A DNA stretch of 64,000 bases from Fimenecus sp045593645 (GTDB taxonomy: Bacteria; Bacillota; Clostridia; Oscillospirales; Acutalibacteraceae). The position numbers and the translations under genes are program-made. The notes below the pieces were generated by a model. The model had not been told where the DNA came from. It worked only from the letters and a program-made list of their open reading frames with translations, and did no database searches. This document shows, piece by piece, positions 8,609 to 16,388 of the stretch. Where the stretch lies: positions 242,109 through 306,108 of the forward strand of contig JAZNWZ010000130.1 in the NCBI GenBank assembly GCA_045593645.1, written 5' to 3'. Within the stretch, counting starts at the first letter, position 1. Every line of letters begins with the position of its first letter.

Positions 8609-9205
8609 TTACTTTTTGAACTTAGGATTGAAGTTTATCTTCTTTGGCTCAAATGTGATACGAACGACACCGAACTCAAATTCAACAATAGGTTCTTCTA
8701 TGTTGTACTTTGTGTTGTCTACCTTGAAAGGAACGCGAGTGTCCTTTACAGTGAAGCCTTGAACCTCGTAGGTTTTACTTTCAACTTTTGGCTCTTCGAC
8801 TATAGGAGAGTCTTCAGCGTCGGATTTCTCTTTTGCTTTTGGCTCTTCTGCCTTTACACCGCTTGAAAGAACAAGGTCAATGTAATCTGAATCTTCTTTG
8901 TTGATTTCAAAAGAAATGTTCTTTGGATCGTATCCTGCACACGCGAACTCGTAGGTCTTTCTACCTTCGTTATCGTCGATAATGTTTACACGGATTGCAT
9001 CTGAGCGAACAACATCTTTAGGTGGGCGATTACGGCCATAGGAATAAGTGCGAACAATCTTTTCGCCAACTTTATTTCCTTTGTCGTCTGTGATGTCTCT
9101 GCGATAAACACGAGACCCTTCTGGAAGGTTACCTTCCTGCATTGCTCTACAAATCTCTGCTGGAATTGCAAGAGCTACATCAAATAAATCTTCGAAACTA
9201 CCCAT
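8609..9205 (-). CDS. Hsp20/alpha-crystallin-like protein
   Basis: Candidate small heat-shock chaperone. Residues about 85-100 read Y-E-F-A-C-A-G-Y-D-P-K-N-I-S-F, matching the Hsp20 pattern of a strand followed by A/P-G-x-x-x-x-x-I. Residues 178-185 read F-G-V-V-R-I-T-F, matching the family's G-V-L-x-I-x-x motif. Between them, about residues 116-140 form a Glu/Lys/Pro-rich insertion. There is no C-terminal I-x-I tail. Hsp20-like genes are known in cyanophages and other myophages. SD GGGAG. The gene has a leader of about 100 nt from a P1 motif at 9306. The match rests on short motifs only. Confidence 0.5.
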   Translation of the reverse strand: MGSFEDLFDVALAIPAEICRAMQEGNLPEGSRVYRRDITDDKGNKVGEKIVRTYSYGRNRPPKDVVRSDAIRVNIIDDNEGRKTYEFACAGYDPKNISFEINKEDSDYIDLVLSSGVKAEEPKAKEKSDAEDSPIVEEPKVESKTYEVQGFTVKDTRVPFKVDNTKYNIEEPIVEFEFGVVRITFEPKKINFNPKFKK

Positions 9206-9305
9206 TGGTACGTCTCCCTTATAAAATATATTCTATCGCCTTGCGGCGCATAGTTGCAATTGGATATAAAGAATGTTTTGCAACCATTCCTTATAACCAA
9301 TTAGT

Positions 9306-9313
9306 ATATTAAC
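9306..9313 (-). promoter_or_regulatory. P1 promoter upstream of the Hsp20-like gene
   Basis: GTTAATAT on the - strand lies directly after the stop of the UvsY-like gene. The next ATG is 100 nt away, which gives an unusually long leader for this genome. Confidence 0.45.
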
Positions 9314-9326
9314 ACAAATTTGAAGC

Positions 9327-10007
9327 TTACTTATTTCCCATCTCCGACATCGCCTGTTGTGCAAGTGACGTTGGGTCATCTGGGTCTTCATACTTGTCAG
9401 TCATATCAGAAGAGTTCTTTTCTGCAATACCGTTTCTTGACAACTGACCAAGTTGGAAAGCATATTGATTCCAACTTTCAATAAGACGGCGGAACAAAGA
9501 AACTTTGGCATCAGCCAATTGAATCTGAGCTTTCAAAGCAGCGTATTCTTTTCTGTATCTGACAATAACCATCTTGTCAATCTCTTCTTTCTTATACCAC
9601 TTTGCTGCAGACTCACTTGCTTTGTTTACATCTTTTCGAACTTCCAAAAACTTTACAGCTTCCCATTCATTGAAAGCTTCTCTTGCTGAATTCAACTTCC
9701 ATCTTGCCTGTTCATACAAAGCAGTAAGCGCAAGCATTACGTGTTCGTGTTGCATAATAGCGCGGTCAATCAATGGAAGAGGAGGCGATGTGTTGCCATC
9801 AAAGAGAAGCTTTTGGTCCATCTTTGCAACTTGCTTTGATACAAACTCAATGAATTGACTTTCTGCTTCTGTCATCGCACCGCCAATTTCAGTGTTTGAT
9901 GTTATTGCAGTATCATCAAAATCAAGGCCATCATCAGCTCTTTCATATAAAGGTTTTGGCTTTTCTTCGATAGGCTCTTCTTTAATGATACGTCGACCTT
10001 CGCCCAT
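9327..10007 (-). CDS. UvsY-like recombination mediator (tentative)
   Basis: A 226-residue mostly helical protein. The disordered acidic N-terminus (about 55 aa) and C-terminus flank a helical core with W-K-L-N-S-A, then K-W-Y-K-K-E-E-I-D-K-M and a long helix ending near a Q-L-x-x-L-x-R-N-G-I segment. This order (Trp helix, basic Y/K segment, long helix, short basic end) resembles T4 UvsY, which loads the UvsX recombinase onto ssDNA, although UvsY is only 137 aa. No recombinase is seen in the window. It could equally be another helical virion or scaffold protein. SD AAAGAGG; the start abuts the upstream stop. Confidence 0.4.
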   Translation of the reverse strand: MGEGRRIIKEEPIEEKPKPLYERADDGLDFDDTAITSNTEIGGAMTEAESQFIEFVSKQVAKMDQKLLFDGNTSPPLPLIDRAIMQHEHVMLALTALYEQARWKLNSAREAFNEWEAVKFLEVRKDVNKASESAAKWYKKEEIDKMVIVRYRKEYAALKAQIQLADAKVSLFRRLIESWNQYAFQLGQLSRNGIAEKNSSDMTDKYEDPDDPTSLAQQAMSEMGNK

Positions 10008-10342
10008 TATTCACCTCTTTTGAAAGTTGCCTTTCTCATTTTCAAAAATGACTTTTCATCGCGGAGAGTCTTTTTGTAAATACCACATTTACAAGGACCT
10101 TCAGCATCGCGTGTATAGAAATCCTTACACATACAGCGTTCGCCATTTCCTGAGAGGCAGCACCAATTATTATCTTTAACTTTCTGTTTAAGCCCAGGCT
10201 CAACTTCAGTAATTACATAGCGGTCTTCCACCCAAACTTCAAATCTTTTAGGAGACTTTGGAACTTTTGCAAGTTCTTCGTCAGACCAAGCCTGTTCTTT
10301 TTCTTCCTGCTCTTCGTCCCAATCTTCTTTTGATTTTGCCAT
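10007..10342 (-). CDS. Ferredoxin-thioredoxin reductase catalytic-chain-like Cys protein
   Basis: Cysteines lie at residues 61, 62, 70, 72, 84 and 86: W-C-C-L-S-G-N-G-E-R-C-M-C-K, then G-P-C-K-C-G-I-Y. The C-x-C ... C-x-C-G-I/L-Y spacing is that of the 4Fe-4S/disulfide catalytic subunit of ferredoxin:thioredoxin reductase and of related small phage proteins. Residue 61-62 is C-C where the family often has C-P-C, so redox activity is uncertain. The N-terminal 35 residues are acidic. The start ATG has a good SD (AAGGAA); the longer frame has none. It lies in a short operon with the UvsY-like gene. Confidence 0.55.
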   Translation of the reverse strand: MAKSKEDWDEEQEEKEQAWSDEELAKVPKSPKRFEVWVEDRYVITEVEPGLKQKVKDNNWCCLSGNGERCMCKDFYTRDAEGPCKCGIYKKTLRDEKSFLKMRKATFKRGE

Positions 10343-10343
10343 A

Positions 10344-10538
10344 TTATTCCTTCTCCACAAACAAGCAATCGTCTTTCTTGCCTGCCATATAAAGTGATTT
10401 AATTACGTCCATAAGGGACATCTTTTCTTTTGTTGAAATTTCATCTTTAGTATCAGCTTCAGAAAACTTGAACTCTCTGTTTGAGTTTTCAAATACAACT
10501 GTTGTGACACCATCTTTGTTTTTAATTTTTATGTCCAT
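10344..10538 (-). CDS. Small unknown protein, 64 aa
   Basis: The start was chosen at the ATG after AAGAGG (SD spacing 5). The N-terminal half is a beta hairpin-like sequence (I-K-I-K-N-K-D-G-V-T-T-V-V-F); the C-terminal half is helical. It is the first gene after the terminator/P1 module at 10556-10592. Function unknown. Confidence 0.55.
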   Translation of the reverse strand: MDIKIKNKDGVTTVVFENSNREFKFSEADTKDEISTKEKMSLMDVIKSLYMAGKKDDCLFVEKE

Positions 10539-10555
10539 AAAAACCTCTTTCAATA

Positions 10556-10563
10556 ATATTAAC
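10556..10563 (-). promoter_or_regulatory. P1 promoter with leader
   Basis: GTTAATAT on the - strand directly follows the RNA ligase terminator, 17 nt upstream of the ATG at 10538, with an SD in the leader. Confidence 0.5.
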
Positions 10564-10564
10564 A

Positions 10565-10592
10565 CAAAAAGGATAGGGCAAGCCTATCCTTT
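10565..10592 (-). terminator. Intrinsic terminator after the RNA ligase gene
   Basis: A perfect 9-bp stem AAGGATAGG/CCTATCCTT with a 5-nt loop is followed by a T run on the - strand. Confidence 0.85.
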
Positions 10593-10629
10593 ATAACTTT
10601 TATAATCCTTTATAGATTTTTATACTTTT

Positions 10630-11877
10630 TTACTTACGAGCAAGTTTTGCAATTTCACCAAGACCCTTATCAGCGTAATCAGAGTTCTTAACCTTGAAAG
10701 AACAACCGATGTTGCTGTCCTTGTCGTAATTCATTGTACGAACTACAACGCCTTCGTGCTGCAAGTAATCAACCCAAATCTTATCTTTTGGCTGAACTTC
10801 GTAAAGAAGATTCTGACAACCTGAAACCATTTTCCAAGCAGCCTTTTCTGCGTAAGCAACTGCAGCGTTTACATCAGGCATAATGTCCTTAAGTTTAACA
10901 TTTGACTGAATAACAGGAACAAAGTGGAGACCGAAGTCAGCAGTTGCAACTTTGATAGCCTCTGCAGGCGGAAGCTGCTTACCTGTGTTGTAATCTTTTA
11001 CAGTGAAAACATACCAATCGTTTTCAGCAAAGTTGTAAATGTTCTGCTGAATTGTTGGGCCAACCTGTTCACCTTGGAAAATGTAAGCATTACCTGTCTT
11101 CTTGTAAATCTGCTTCATCTTATTGATGATGTCCTTCTTACGCATCATTTCCCAGAAGATTGAATTGTCAGGAACAGTGTAAGCATTGTTACGAGAACAA
11201 GGATAAGCGCCTACAAGCTTCTTTCCTTTGAAAACAGGAATAACAGTGAATGACTGACCTTCCATCTTTGCAGTTGTATAAACCAATTCGTCAGCATACT
11301 TTGTAAGGGTACCCTTCATATTCTGAATTGTTGTTTCGTCTGATTTTGAAATCAAACTTGAAGGGAAGCAGCCTGCAGAGTTCTGATGATTCTTTTGCCA
11401 AATACGACCAATCCAACGAGTAAGTGAATGTGAAAGACAGAACTTAACCCACTTAGGATAAGCTTTCTTTGACTCACCTTTTGTTGGTGATGCGTCTTCC
11501 TCAGGCTCATACTTACGGATTTCAAGGACATCAGTAATGTCGTCGCCTGCCTTAAACTTTTTCCAAACTTTTTCGTCAAGACCGAGTTCAGCAAGTGGAA
11601 CAATCAATCCCCAAGACTTGATTGAAGCAAACTTCATTGGCTTAATAACAAAACCATTTACTGACTCTTTGAAACAACGCTTACGGAGCCATTCCCAATT
11701 GTCTTTTACTGGAAGAATTGAACCTTCCTGAATAAATGCAACAAGCTGCCCAGGCTGAATATCTTTTGATACCATTGCCTCGTAAGAGTTTTCAACCATT
11801 GAAGCACCTTGAACTTTGTCCTTGCCGTCAAGTGGCCAAACTTTCTCGATTGTGCAAATTGAAGCTAAATCACGCAT
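10630..11877 (-). CDS. RNA ligase of the DraRnl (Rnl5) type
   Basis: ATP-dependent nick-sealing RNA ligase. The N-terminal domain (about 1-120) with P-G-Q-L-V-A-F-I-x-x-G-S-I-L-P is the OB-like module placed before the catalytic domain in Deinococcus-type Rnl5 enzymes. The nucleotidyltransferase core has motif I K-M-E-G (Lys204, adenylation site), a later F-Q-G-E-Q-V-G-P segment fitting motif III/IIIa, E-G-V-V-V-R (motif IV, about 375) and F-K-V-K (motif V, about 391). The length of 415 aa fits. SD GGAGG. It could repair tRNAs cut by host anticodon nucleases. It is transcribed with the upstream group and ends at a terminator. Confidence 0.75.
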   Translation of the reverse strand: MRDLASICTIEKVWPLDGKDKVQGASMVENSYEAMVSKDIQPGQLVAFIQEGSILPVKDNWEWLRKRCFKESVNGFVIKPMKFASIKSWGLIVPLAELGLDEKVWKKFKAGDDITDVLEIRKYEPEEDASPTKGESKKAYPKWVKFCLSHSLTRWIGRIWQKNHQNSAGCFPSSLISKSDETTIQNMKGTLTKYADELVYTTAKMEGQSFTVIPVFKGKKLVGAYPCSRNNAYTVPDNSIFWEMMRKKDIINKMKQIYKKTGNAYIFQGEQVGPTIQQNIYNFAENDWYVFTVKDYNTGKQLPPAEAIKVATADFGLHFVPVIQSNVKLKDIMPDVNAAVAYAEKAAWKMVSGCQNLLYEVQPKDKIWVDYLQHEGVVVRTMNYDKDSNIGCSFKVKNSDYADKGLGEIAKLARK

Positions 11878-11894
11878 CTATAAACCTCCGTATT

Positions 11895-12956
11895 TTAATC
11901 ATACCATTCTTGATTGTGGTCCGCAAAGAACCGAGCAATCTCTTTTAATTTTTCAAACATTTTGTCGTAAACTTCTTTCTGAGTTATCTCATCAAACTTT
12001 CTAAATCTTTCAATATCATCAAGTTCTAAAGCTTCGTCATAAAGATGTTCATTGTCCATAAGACCGATTGCGTACTTTCGATAATCACGAAGCATTTTTC
12101 TGAACTGCCAAATTGAACGCAACTTTTTTCTGTTGCCTCTGATATTTGCAATCAAGTCTTTAGAATAATCTCTGTACTCTGTTGGCTTGATACTGAAAGT
12201 GTGCTGTGCTATTGCAAACTTATCAAAAGACCAATCAGGAATAACTTCTTTGATTATTCTTTCTGTTGGCGACGCAATAGGTCGGAACTGATAATATTTG
12301 AAATCGTTTACAACTTTTCCAAACTTAGGAATGCTTTTTAATGTTCTGATAATATAACCGTCACCATCATACCCAAGTATCGGCTCGGAACCTCTTTTTG
12401 TAATATACCATAAGTCCCTTCCGCCGCCAAGATCATAACCATCAAACTCAGATATGAACACAAGTTCGTATGTGCGGCAATCATCAGCCCAACCTAATGT
12501 CATTCCTGCAACATCAAGGTGTGCGCCTTTTTTAAGTGCTTCACTGTCGTAAACGTATTTAGAACAATCCTGATACCAAGACTCATCCATAAAATCGATT
12601 TCTTTTCTGCAGTGAGTACACACATCTCTTAATTGACATACTGCATTAAAAAGAATCTTTCTTTTGTCTTCATCAGTACCATAAGCTGCAGCCGCGCCGC
12701 CATCAATATAAGAAGTTGACTCATCGTGCCAACGACGCAAGTTGTAAAGCATATGTGTAAGCTTCATATCGAAGTACTTGAACATTGAACATTCGCCGTC
12801 CCAAGTATCTGCAAGGTTGAAGCCATTCCATTCTGTTTCTTTTCGAGTTTTACCATACCCATCAACATAAGAATGTTTCTTATTGCGCCAACGATACCAA
12901 TATTCTGTTTCAAAAAATTGAGAAACAACTCTTTTAGCTTCTCTTATGAATTTCAT
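11895..12956 (-). CDS. Unknown protein, 353 aa
   Basis: A large aromatic-rich soluble protein (many Trp and Tyr) with C-x-x-C (C-T-H-C) near residue 115 and a helical C-terminus ending in F-A-D-H-N-Q-E-W-Y-D. No family is recognised. It overlaps the upstream gene by 4 bp and is followed by the RNA ligase, so they probably share a transcript. Confidence 0.65.
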   Translation of the reverse strand: MKFIREAKRVVSQFFETEYWYRWRNKKHSYVDGYGKTRKETEWNGFNLADTWDGECSMFKYFDMKLTHMLYNLRRWHDESTSYIDGGAAAAYGTDEDKRKILFNAVCQLRDVCTHCRKEIDFMDESWYQDCSKYVYDSEALKKGAHLDVAGMTLGWADDCRTYELVFISEFDGYDLGGGRDLWYITKRGSEPILGYDGDGYIIRTLKSIPKFGKVVNDFKYYQFRPIASPTERIIKEVIPDWSFDKFAIAQHTFSIKPTEYRDYSKDLIANIRGNRKKLRSIWQFRKMLRDYRKYAIGLMDNEHLYDEALELDDIERFRKFDEITQKEVYDKMFEKLKEIARFFADHNQEWYD

Positions 12957-13429
12957 ACCTCAATTTTCCCGAGGATTTCAGCAAGCTTTGCTGCTTCCTC
13001 TTTTGTCAAAACCAAACCTGTGTTCTTTGGCAAAGTACCTGCAGTTTCACAACCACACAATCTTGAAAGATTGATAAATGTTGTTCCACAAGTTTCTCCA
13101 TCACCGCCGACATCTTCACATCTGTCAGGCCAAGCAACACACTGCTGCTTATCTTTGAAAGTACAAGGATAAGTTACCTGAACCCAGTCTGAAGGAATAT
13201 TCTGATTTTCCTGTGGGTGTTCTATACAACTTTCAATGAAGTCGATAAATGCCTGTGTTTCAAGGTCAGTCTTTACTGTTTCAATATCAATATCATCTCC
13301 CATAGGAGTTGTATCAATATGTCCTTGCAAATAGAATAACCAAAGCAATTCTTTCATTGCTGTAGGATTACCTTTTTGCATTTCATAAAACTTTTCGAAG
13401 TTTGCTCTAAGCTTTTCGTCGTTAGTCAT
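12953..13429 (-). CDS. Unknown Cys-rich protein, 158 aa
   Basis: The N-terminal half is helical and acidic. The C-terminal half contains seven Cys (P-C-T-F, Q-Q-C, R-C, T-C-G, L-C-G-C), suggesting a metal or disulfide domain. SD AGGAGG. The end overlaps the next start by 4 bp. Function unknown. Confidence 0.65.
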   Translation of the reverse strand: MTNDEKLRANFEKFYEMQKGNPTAMKELLWLFYLQGHIDTTPMGDDIDIETVKTDLETQAFIDFIESCIEHPQENQNIPSDWVQVTYPCTFKDKQQCVAWPDRCEDVGGDGETCGTTFINLSRLCGCETAGTLPKNTGLVLTKEEAAKLAEILGKIEV

Positions 13430-13653
13430 TGTTCCTCCTGAAGCATCTTATGAAGCTTCCTTAATTTTATATTAACCTTTTTGTCCACATAAAAGTCAAT
13501 ATGAACACGACAATTTTCTCGAGCTTTTTTAACGGCCATTCGTTTTTCATAAGTGTTCATTATACGCAGCATATACTGATATTGGTCAGGTCGCCGCCAA
13601 AGACTTATATGAGTGTCGCCCTTAACTTCTCTCGTCGTAATTGATAAATTCAT
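13426..13653 (-). CDS. Small basic protein, 75 aa
   Basis: The start is uncertain. The ATG at 13653 overlaps the upstream gene by 32 bp and gives a plausible basic protein (R-R-P-D-Q-Y-Q-Y-M-L-R-I-M, D-K-K-V-N-I-K-L-R-K-L-H-K). The longer frame upstream is the shadow of the neighbouring gene. The 3' end overlaps the next ATG. Function unknown. Confidence 0.5.
   Translation of the reverse strand: MNLSITTREVKGDTHISLWRRPDQYQYMLRIMNTYEKRMAVKKARENCRVHIDFYVDKKVNIKLRKLHKMLQEEQ
13469..13476 (-). promoter_or_regulatory. Possible internal P1 promoter
   Basis: GTTAATAT on the - strand lies inside the coding end of the small basic protein, 39 nt before the ATG at 13429. It matches the P1 motif but could be chance coding sequence (codons for V-N-I). 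Confidence 0.3.
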
Positions 13654-14026
13654 AAGTGTTCTTATCGTAGTCAATTTCAGAGTGCAAAGCGTAGCGGTCA
13701 AGAAGAGCTTCCATCTTCTGAACTTTTGAAATCTTATCAGCCATTGCAATTTCAATTTCTTTCATCTTTGCAATCTTTTCATTAAGCTTTTTGATTTTCT
13801 CTTCATATTGATAAGAAACTCTTGCGTTTTCTCTCTGAATATTATACTTAAGGTCACGAGCAGAAAATTCCTTTTTTATGAATTCAGGATCTTCCTGTTC
13901 ATCGTGTCCGTAATATTCATCATAAAGCTGCTCTTCGTCTCGAAGAGACAAACCTGTTTCTTTATCTCTCCAGTGATAGAACTCGTTAGCCCAATCACCG
14001 TAATCATCCCAAGCATCAGGATTCAT
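13622..14026 (-). CDS. Unknown coiled-coil protein, 134 aa
   Basis: The start was chosen at the third ATG (M-N-P-D-A-W-D-D), within the 3' end of the upstream gene. The N-terminal 60 residues are acidic and aromatic; residues about 60-110 form a Lys/Glu coiled coil (E-E-K-I-K-K-L-N-E-K-I-A-K-M). Function unknown. Confidence 0.6.
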   Translation of the reverse strand: MNPDAWDDYGDWANEFYHWRDKETGLSLRDEEQLYDEYYGHDEQEDPEFIKKEFSARDLKYNIQRENARVSYQYEEKIKKLNEKIAKMKEIEIAMADKISKVQKMEALLDRYALHSEIDYDKNTYEFINYDERS

Positions 14027-14219
14027 TATTTTCTTCCTCAGTACTTTCATCTGCACTTAAATAAATATAGGAGTCAGTTTCTTCAACTTTGTCCAAAACT
14101 TTCAACCACTTTTCAAGTAAAGTTCGATGTGGGTGACATAATGGCCGACCCCAAGATTTACCGTCGTCAAGAAAAGCATTAAGATATTCCACTTCCTGTG
14201 GTGTGAGCGCAAGTTTCAT
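14016..14219 (-). CDS. Small unknown protein, 67 aa
   Basis: A helical N-terminus (L-T-P-Q-E-V-E-Y-L-N-A-F-L-D-D) and a Glu-rich tail. The SD is TAGGAG and the start abuts the upstream stop. Function unknown. Confidence 0.6.
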   Translation of the reverse strand: MKLALTPQEVEYLNAFLDDGKSWGRPLCHPHRTLLEKWLKVLDKVEETDSYIYLSADESTEEENNES

Positions 14220-14603
14220 TTAGGCTCCTATTGTATAATCAATATAATCTTTGATGTATTCAAAGTTTTCCAAAAACTTTCCGATGTCTTTCCACATTCC
14301 AACATCAGCTGTTTTAATTGGGTCTGGGATTACAGCAAGTGCAGGCTTTCCTTTTTCCAAAGAAACCTCAACACCCCAAGTTGTATAACCGTTTTTATAT
14401 TCAAATACGAATGTTGCGTAATCGCGAGGCTGTCCGCTTGCAGTAAGCAGCAAAAGGCGAATTCCCCAATGGTCATTGTTAAGAAGTCTTTCAACCTCTT
14501 TTGCAACAACTCTTGCTGCACTCAACCAAAACTTTACTGTGTTTCCTGCAACAACCACATCATCGTGGGCTCCTGCAATTATTGAAGCTGAAGTGTAAAC
14601 CAT
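14220..14603 (-). CDS. Unknown protein, 127 aa
   Basis: The start was chosen at the ATG preceded by AAGGAGG; the longer frame upstream is a shadow of the neighbouring gene. It is an alpha/beta protein with S-I-I-A-G-A-H-D-D-V-V-V-A-G-N-T and a C-terminal Y-I-K-D-Y-I-D-Y. No family is recognised. Confidence 0.65.
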   Translation of the reverse strand: MVYTSASIIAGAHDDVVVAGNTVKFWLSAARVVAKEVERLLNNDHWGIRLLLLTASGQPRDYATFVFEYKNGYTTWGVEVSLEKGKPALAVIPDPIKTADVGMWKDIGKFLENFEYIKDYIDYTIGA

Positions 14604-14613
14604 AACGTCCTCC

Positions 14614-14808
14614 TTATACCTTATATTCAAGGTGAATTTCAATGCCTGAATCTTTATCTTTGAAACATACGTCCTCTTCTTCGAGGCCTGCAAAAACATC
14701 GTCGTCATCGAACATCGGTTCGCCTGTATGCTTAAAGTCAATATTGTACTTTTTACAAAGTTCGAGCAATTCTTTATTGAAGGCTGCCTGTTTTTCTTCA
14801 AAACCCAT
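14614..14808 (-). CDS. Small acidic protein, 64 aa
   Basis: A helical N-terminus (E-E-K-Q-A-A-F-N-K-E-L-L-E-L-C) and an acidic D-D-D-D-V-F-A-G-L-E-E-E-D centre. SD AAGGAGG. It is the first gene behind the P2 promoter at 14836. Function unknown. Confidence 0.65.
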   Translation of the reverse strand: MGFEEKQAAFNKELLELCKKYNIDFKHTGEPMFDDDDVFAGLEEEDVCFKDKDSGIEIHLEYKV

Positions 14809-14835
14809 AAAAATGTCCTCCTTTATCTTACAAAT

Positions 14836-14864
14836 ATAATATAAAGAAGGACAGTTAAAAGTTT
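14836..14864 (-). promoter_or_regulatory. P2 promoter
   Basis: On the - strand AAACTT, 15 nt, TATATTAT. The -10 end is 27 nt before the ATG at 14808, with AAGGAGG between. It is one of ten sites with identical spacing. Confidence 0.75.
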
Positions 14865-14880
14865 AATTTTTTGAAATATT

Positions 14881-15192
14881 TTAGAGCGGTAAGTTTGCTA
14901 AAGCCTGACGGTCTGTATAAATAATAGGAGTGTACTGTATTCCGTTTCCATCAGTATAACAAGTCATCAATTTTGACATAATGTCAGCAAAAACGCAATC
15001 TCTTTGCTGCAATGTTTCGTACGAAAACTCATCACCATCAATAACAATTTTGAAGTTGCCTTTTATGTCCTGCCAATCATCATCACCATTTTTATGAAAA
15101 GGAGACATAACCTCAGCTTTTTCAAACTTTTTACATTTGTAGAGGTCGATAACACAATTCTTAATCTGGTAAAGCATCATTGGCTGGAACAT
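14881..15192 (-). CDS. Unknown protein, 103 aa
   Basis: An alpha/beta protein with C-V-I-D-L-Y-K-C-K-K, a beta strand pair (F-K-I-V-I-D-G-D-E-F-S-Y) and a C-terminal T-D-R-Q-A-L. SD GGAGAGG; it starts 1 nt after the AAA+ gene stop, so the two are probably co-transcribed. Function unknown. Confidence 0.65.
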   Translation of the reverse strand: MFQPMMLYQIKNCVIDLYKCKKFEKAEVMSPFHKNGDDDWQDIKGNFKIVIDGDEFSYETLQQRDCVFADIMSKLMTCYTDGNGIQYTPIIYTDRQALANLPL

Positions 15193-15193
15193 A

Positions 15194-16387
15194 TTAGATT
15201 TCCTCTCCTGGGATAGGTCCCCTAGTTGGTACTAAAGATACCTGAGTAGGTTTGTAGTCTTCATAACCACAAACTCTTCCACGAGAACTTACGGCTTCTA
15301 TGTCGTAAAGTTCAACTTTCAAAATCTTTGGCTCATACCAGTCTTCACCGTAATTTTGCCAACTGATTGATGCATAAGGAGAAACATCAACTGCACCGTA
15401 CATTGGGATTCTAACGTTTCTCATATCAACTTTTATATAACCTTCGAAAGGCATTTTGGCTTTATCTTCGTCTTCAGTAGACTCAACGCTAAAACCAACA
15501 CCTGAGCGGCCTGTGAACCAACAACCTGCGCTTTCAACATCAACGCACTGCTTACCATTTTTGTCAATGTAAGTAACTCTTGCTTCAAGATTGATGCGTT
15601 CAACCTGAATGTTCATATATTCCATTGCTTCAGGAACAGTAACATCAAAGTTGTTTACTTCATCAACGAGAGCCTGAATAATATCCAAAGAAACATATCT
15701 TGTTGCAAGAAGTTCAGATACAATCTCGTCTTCAAATTCTTTCTTCTTTAGATTATCAGCACAATAGTTGCGAATTGTTTCTTCTGTACAGCTTTCATAT
15801 CTGTAATGATACGCAATACGGCCTGGGCGAGATTTCAAGTTCTCGTTCAAACGGCTTGTTTCATTACAAGTCAAAAGATATAAGTTATGAGTACCTACAG
15901 CAGTACCGTCAAGGAGAGAAAGCATTTCATCTTGCTTTGTTGGTGCTTCTGTGTTTCTGTCAGAACCATCAACATTACCCTGAATTGTTTTCTCAAACTC
16001 ATCAAATAAGATAACAGCATTTGAAATCTGTTTTAAGAAATCAAACATCCCTGGGATGTACTGATTAACGATAATTACAGGATGCTTCTTGTGAAGCTGT
16101 TCAATTACCAATCTTGCTGTAAGAGACTTACCGAGACCCTTTCCACCACTCAAAAGAACACCGAGGTTCTTATCTCTTTTAAGATAACTTTCTACGATGT
16201 GATTTGCAATCTTGGTTGCGTTTCCATAAATCTTTCCGTGTTCTGTCTTGTAATCGGTATTTACCAAATAGAGACCGCGCATTTTATCAAAAGTAAATTG
16301 ATAAAATCTAACAGGCAACTCTTTCTCAATGTCGATTGCTTCTCCATCAATCATTACGACCGAAGTTTTGTCAACTAAGTATTCCAT
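15194..16387 (-). CDS. AAA+ ATPase
   Basis: A single-module AAA+ protein: Walker A G-G-K-G-L-G-K-S (residues 81-88), Walker B A-V-I-L-F-D-E-F-E (about 124-132), sensor 1 L-L-T-C-N-E-T-S (about 171-178), and an S-R-P-G-R-I arginine segment (about 186-191). The C-terminal 130 residues are beta-rich and may bind a client. Single-module ATPases of this kind are common in large phages; the substrate is unknown. SD AGGAA. It follows the phosphoesterase gene by one nt. Confidence 0.75.
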   Translation of the reverse strand: MEYLVDKTSVVMIDGEAIDIEKELPVRFYQFTFDKMRGLYLVNTDYKTEHGKIYGNATKIANHIVESYLKRDKNLGVLLSGGKGLGKSLTARLVIEQLHKKHPVIIVNQYIPGMFDFLKQISNAVILFDEFEKTIQGNVDGSDRNTEAPTKQDEMLSLLDGTAVGTHNLYLLTCNETSRLNENLKSRPGRIAYHYRYESCTEETIRNYCADNLKKKEFEDEIVSELLATRYVSLDIIQALVDEVNNFDVTVPEAMEYMNIQVERINLEARVTYIDKNGKQCVDVESAGCWFTGRSGVGFSVESTEDEDKAKMPFEGYIKVDMRNVRIPMYGAVDVSPYASISWQNYGEDWYEPKILKVELYDIEAVSSRGRVCGYEDYKPTQVSLVPTRGPIPGEEI

Positions 16388-16388
16388 T

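Noticed and set aside
9206..9326. Small RNA or tRNA in the Hsp20 leader
   Set aside because: A short hairpin (TGCGCCGCAAGGCG) is present, but nothing resembles a known riboswitch or tRNA.
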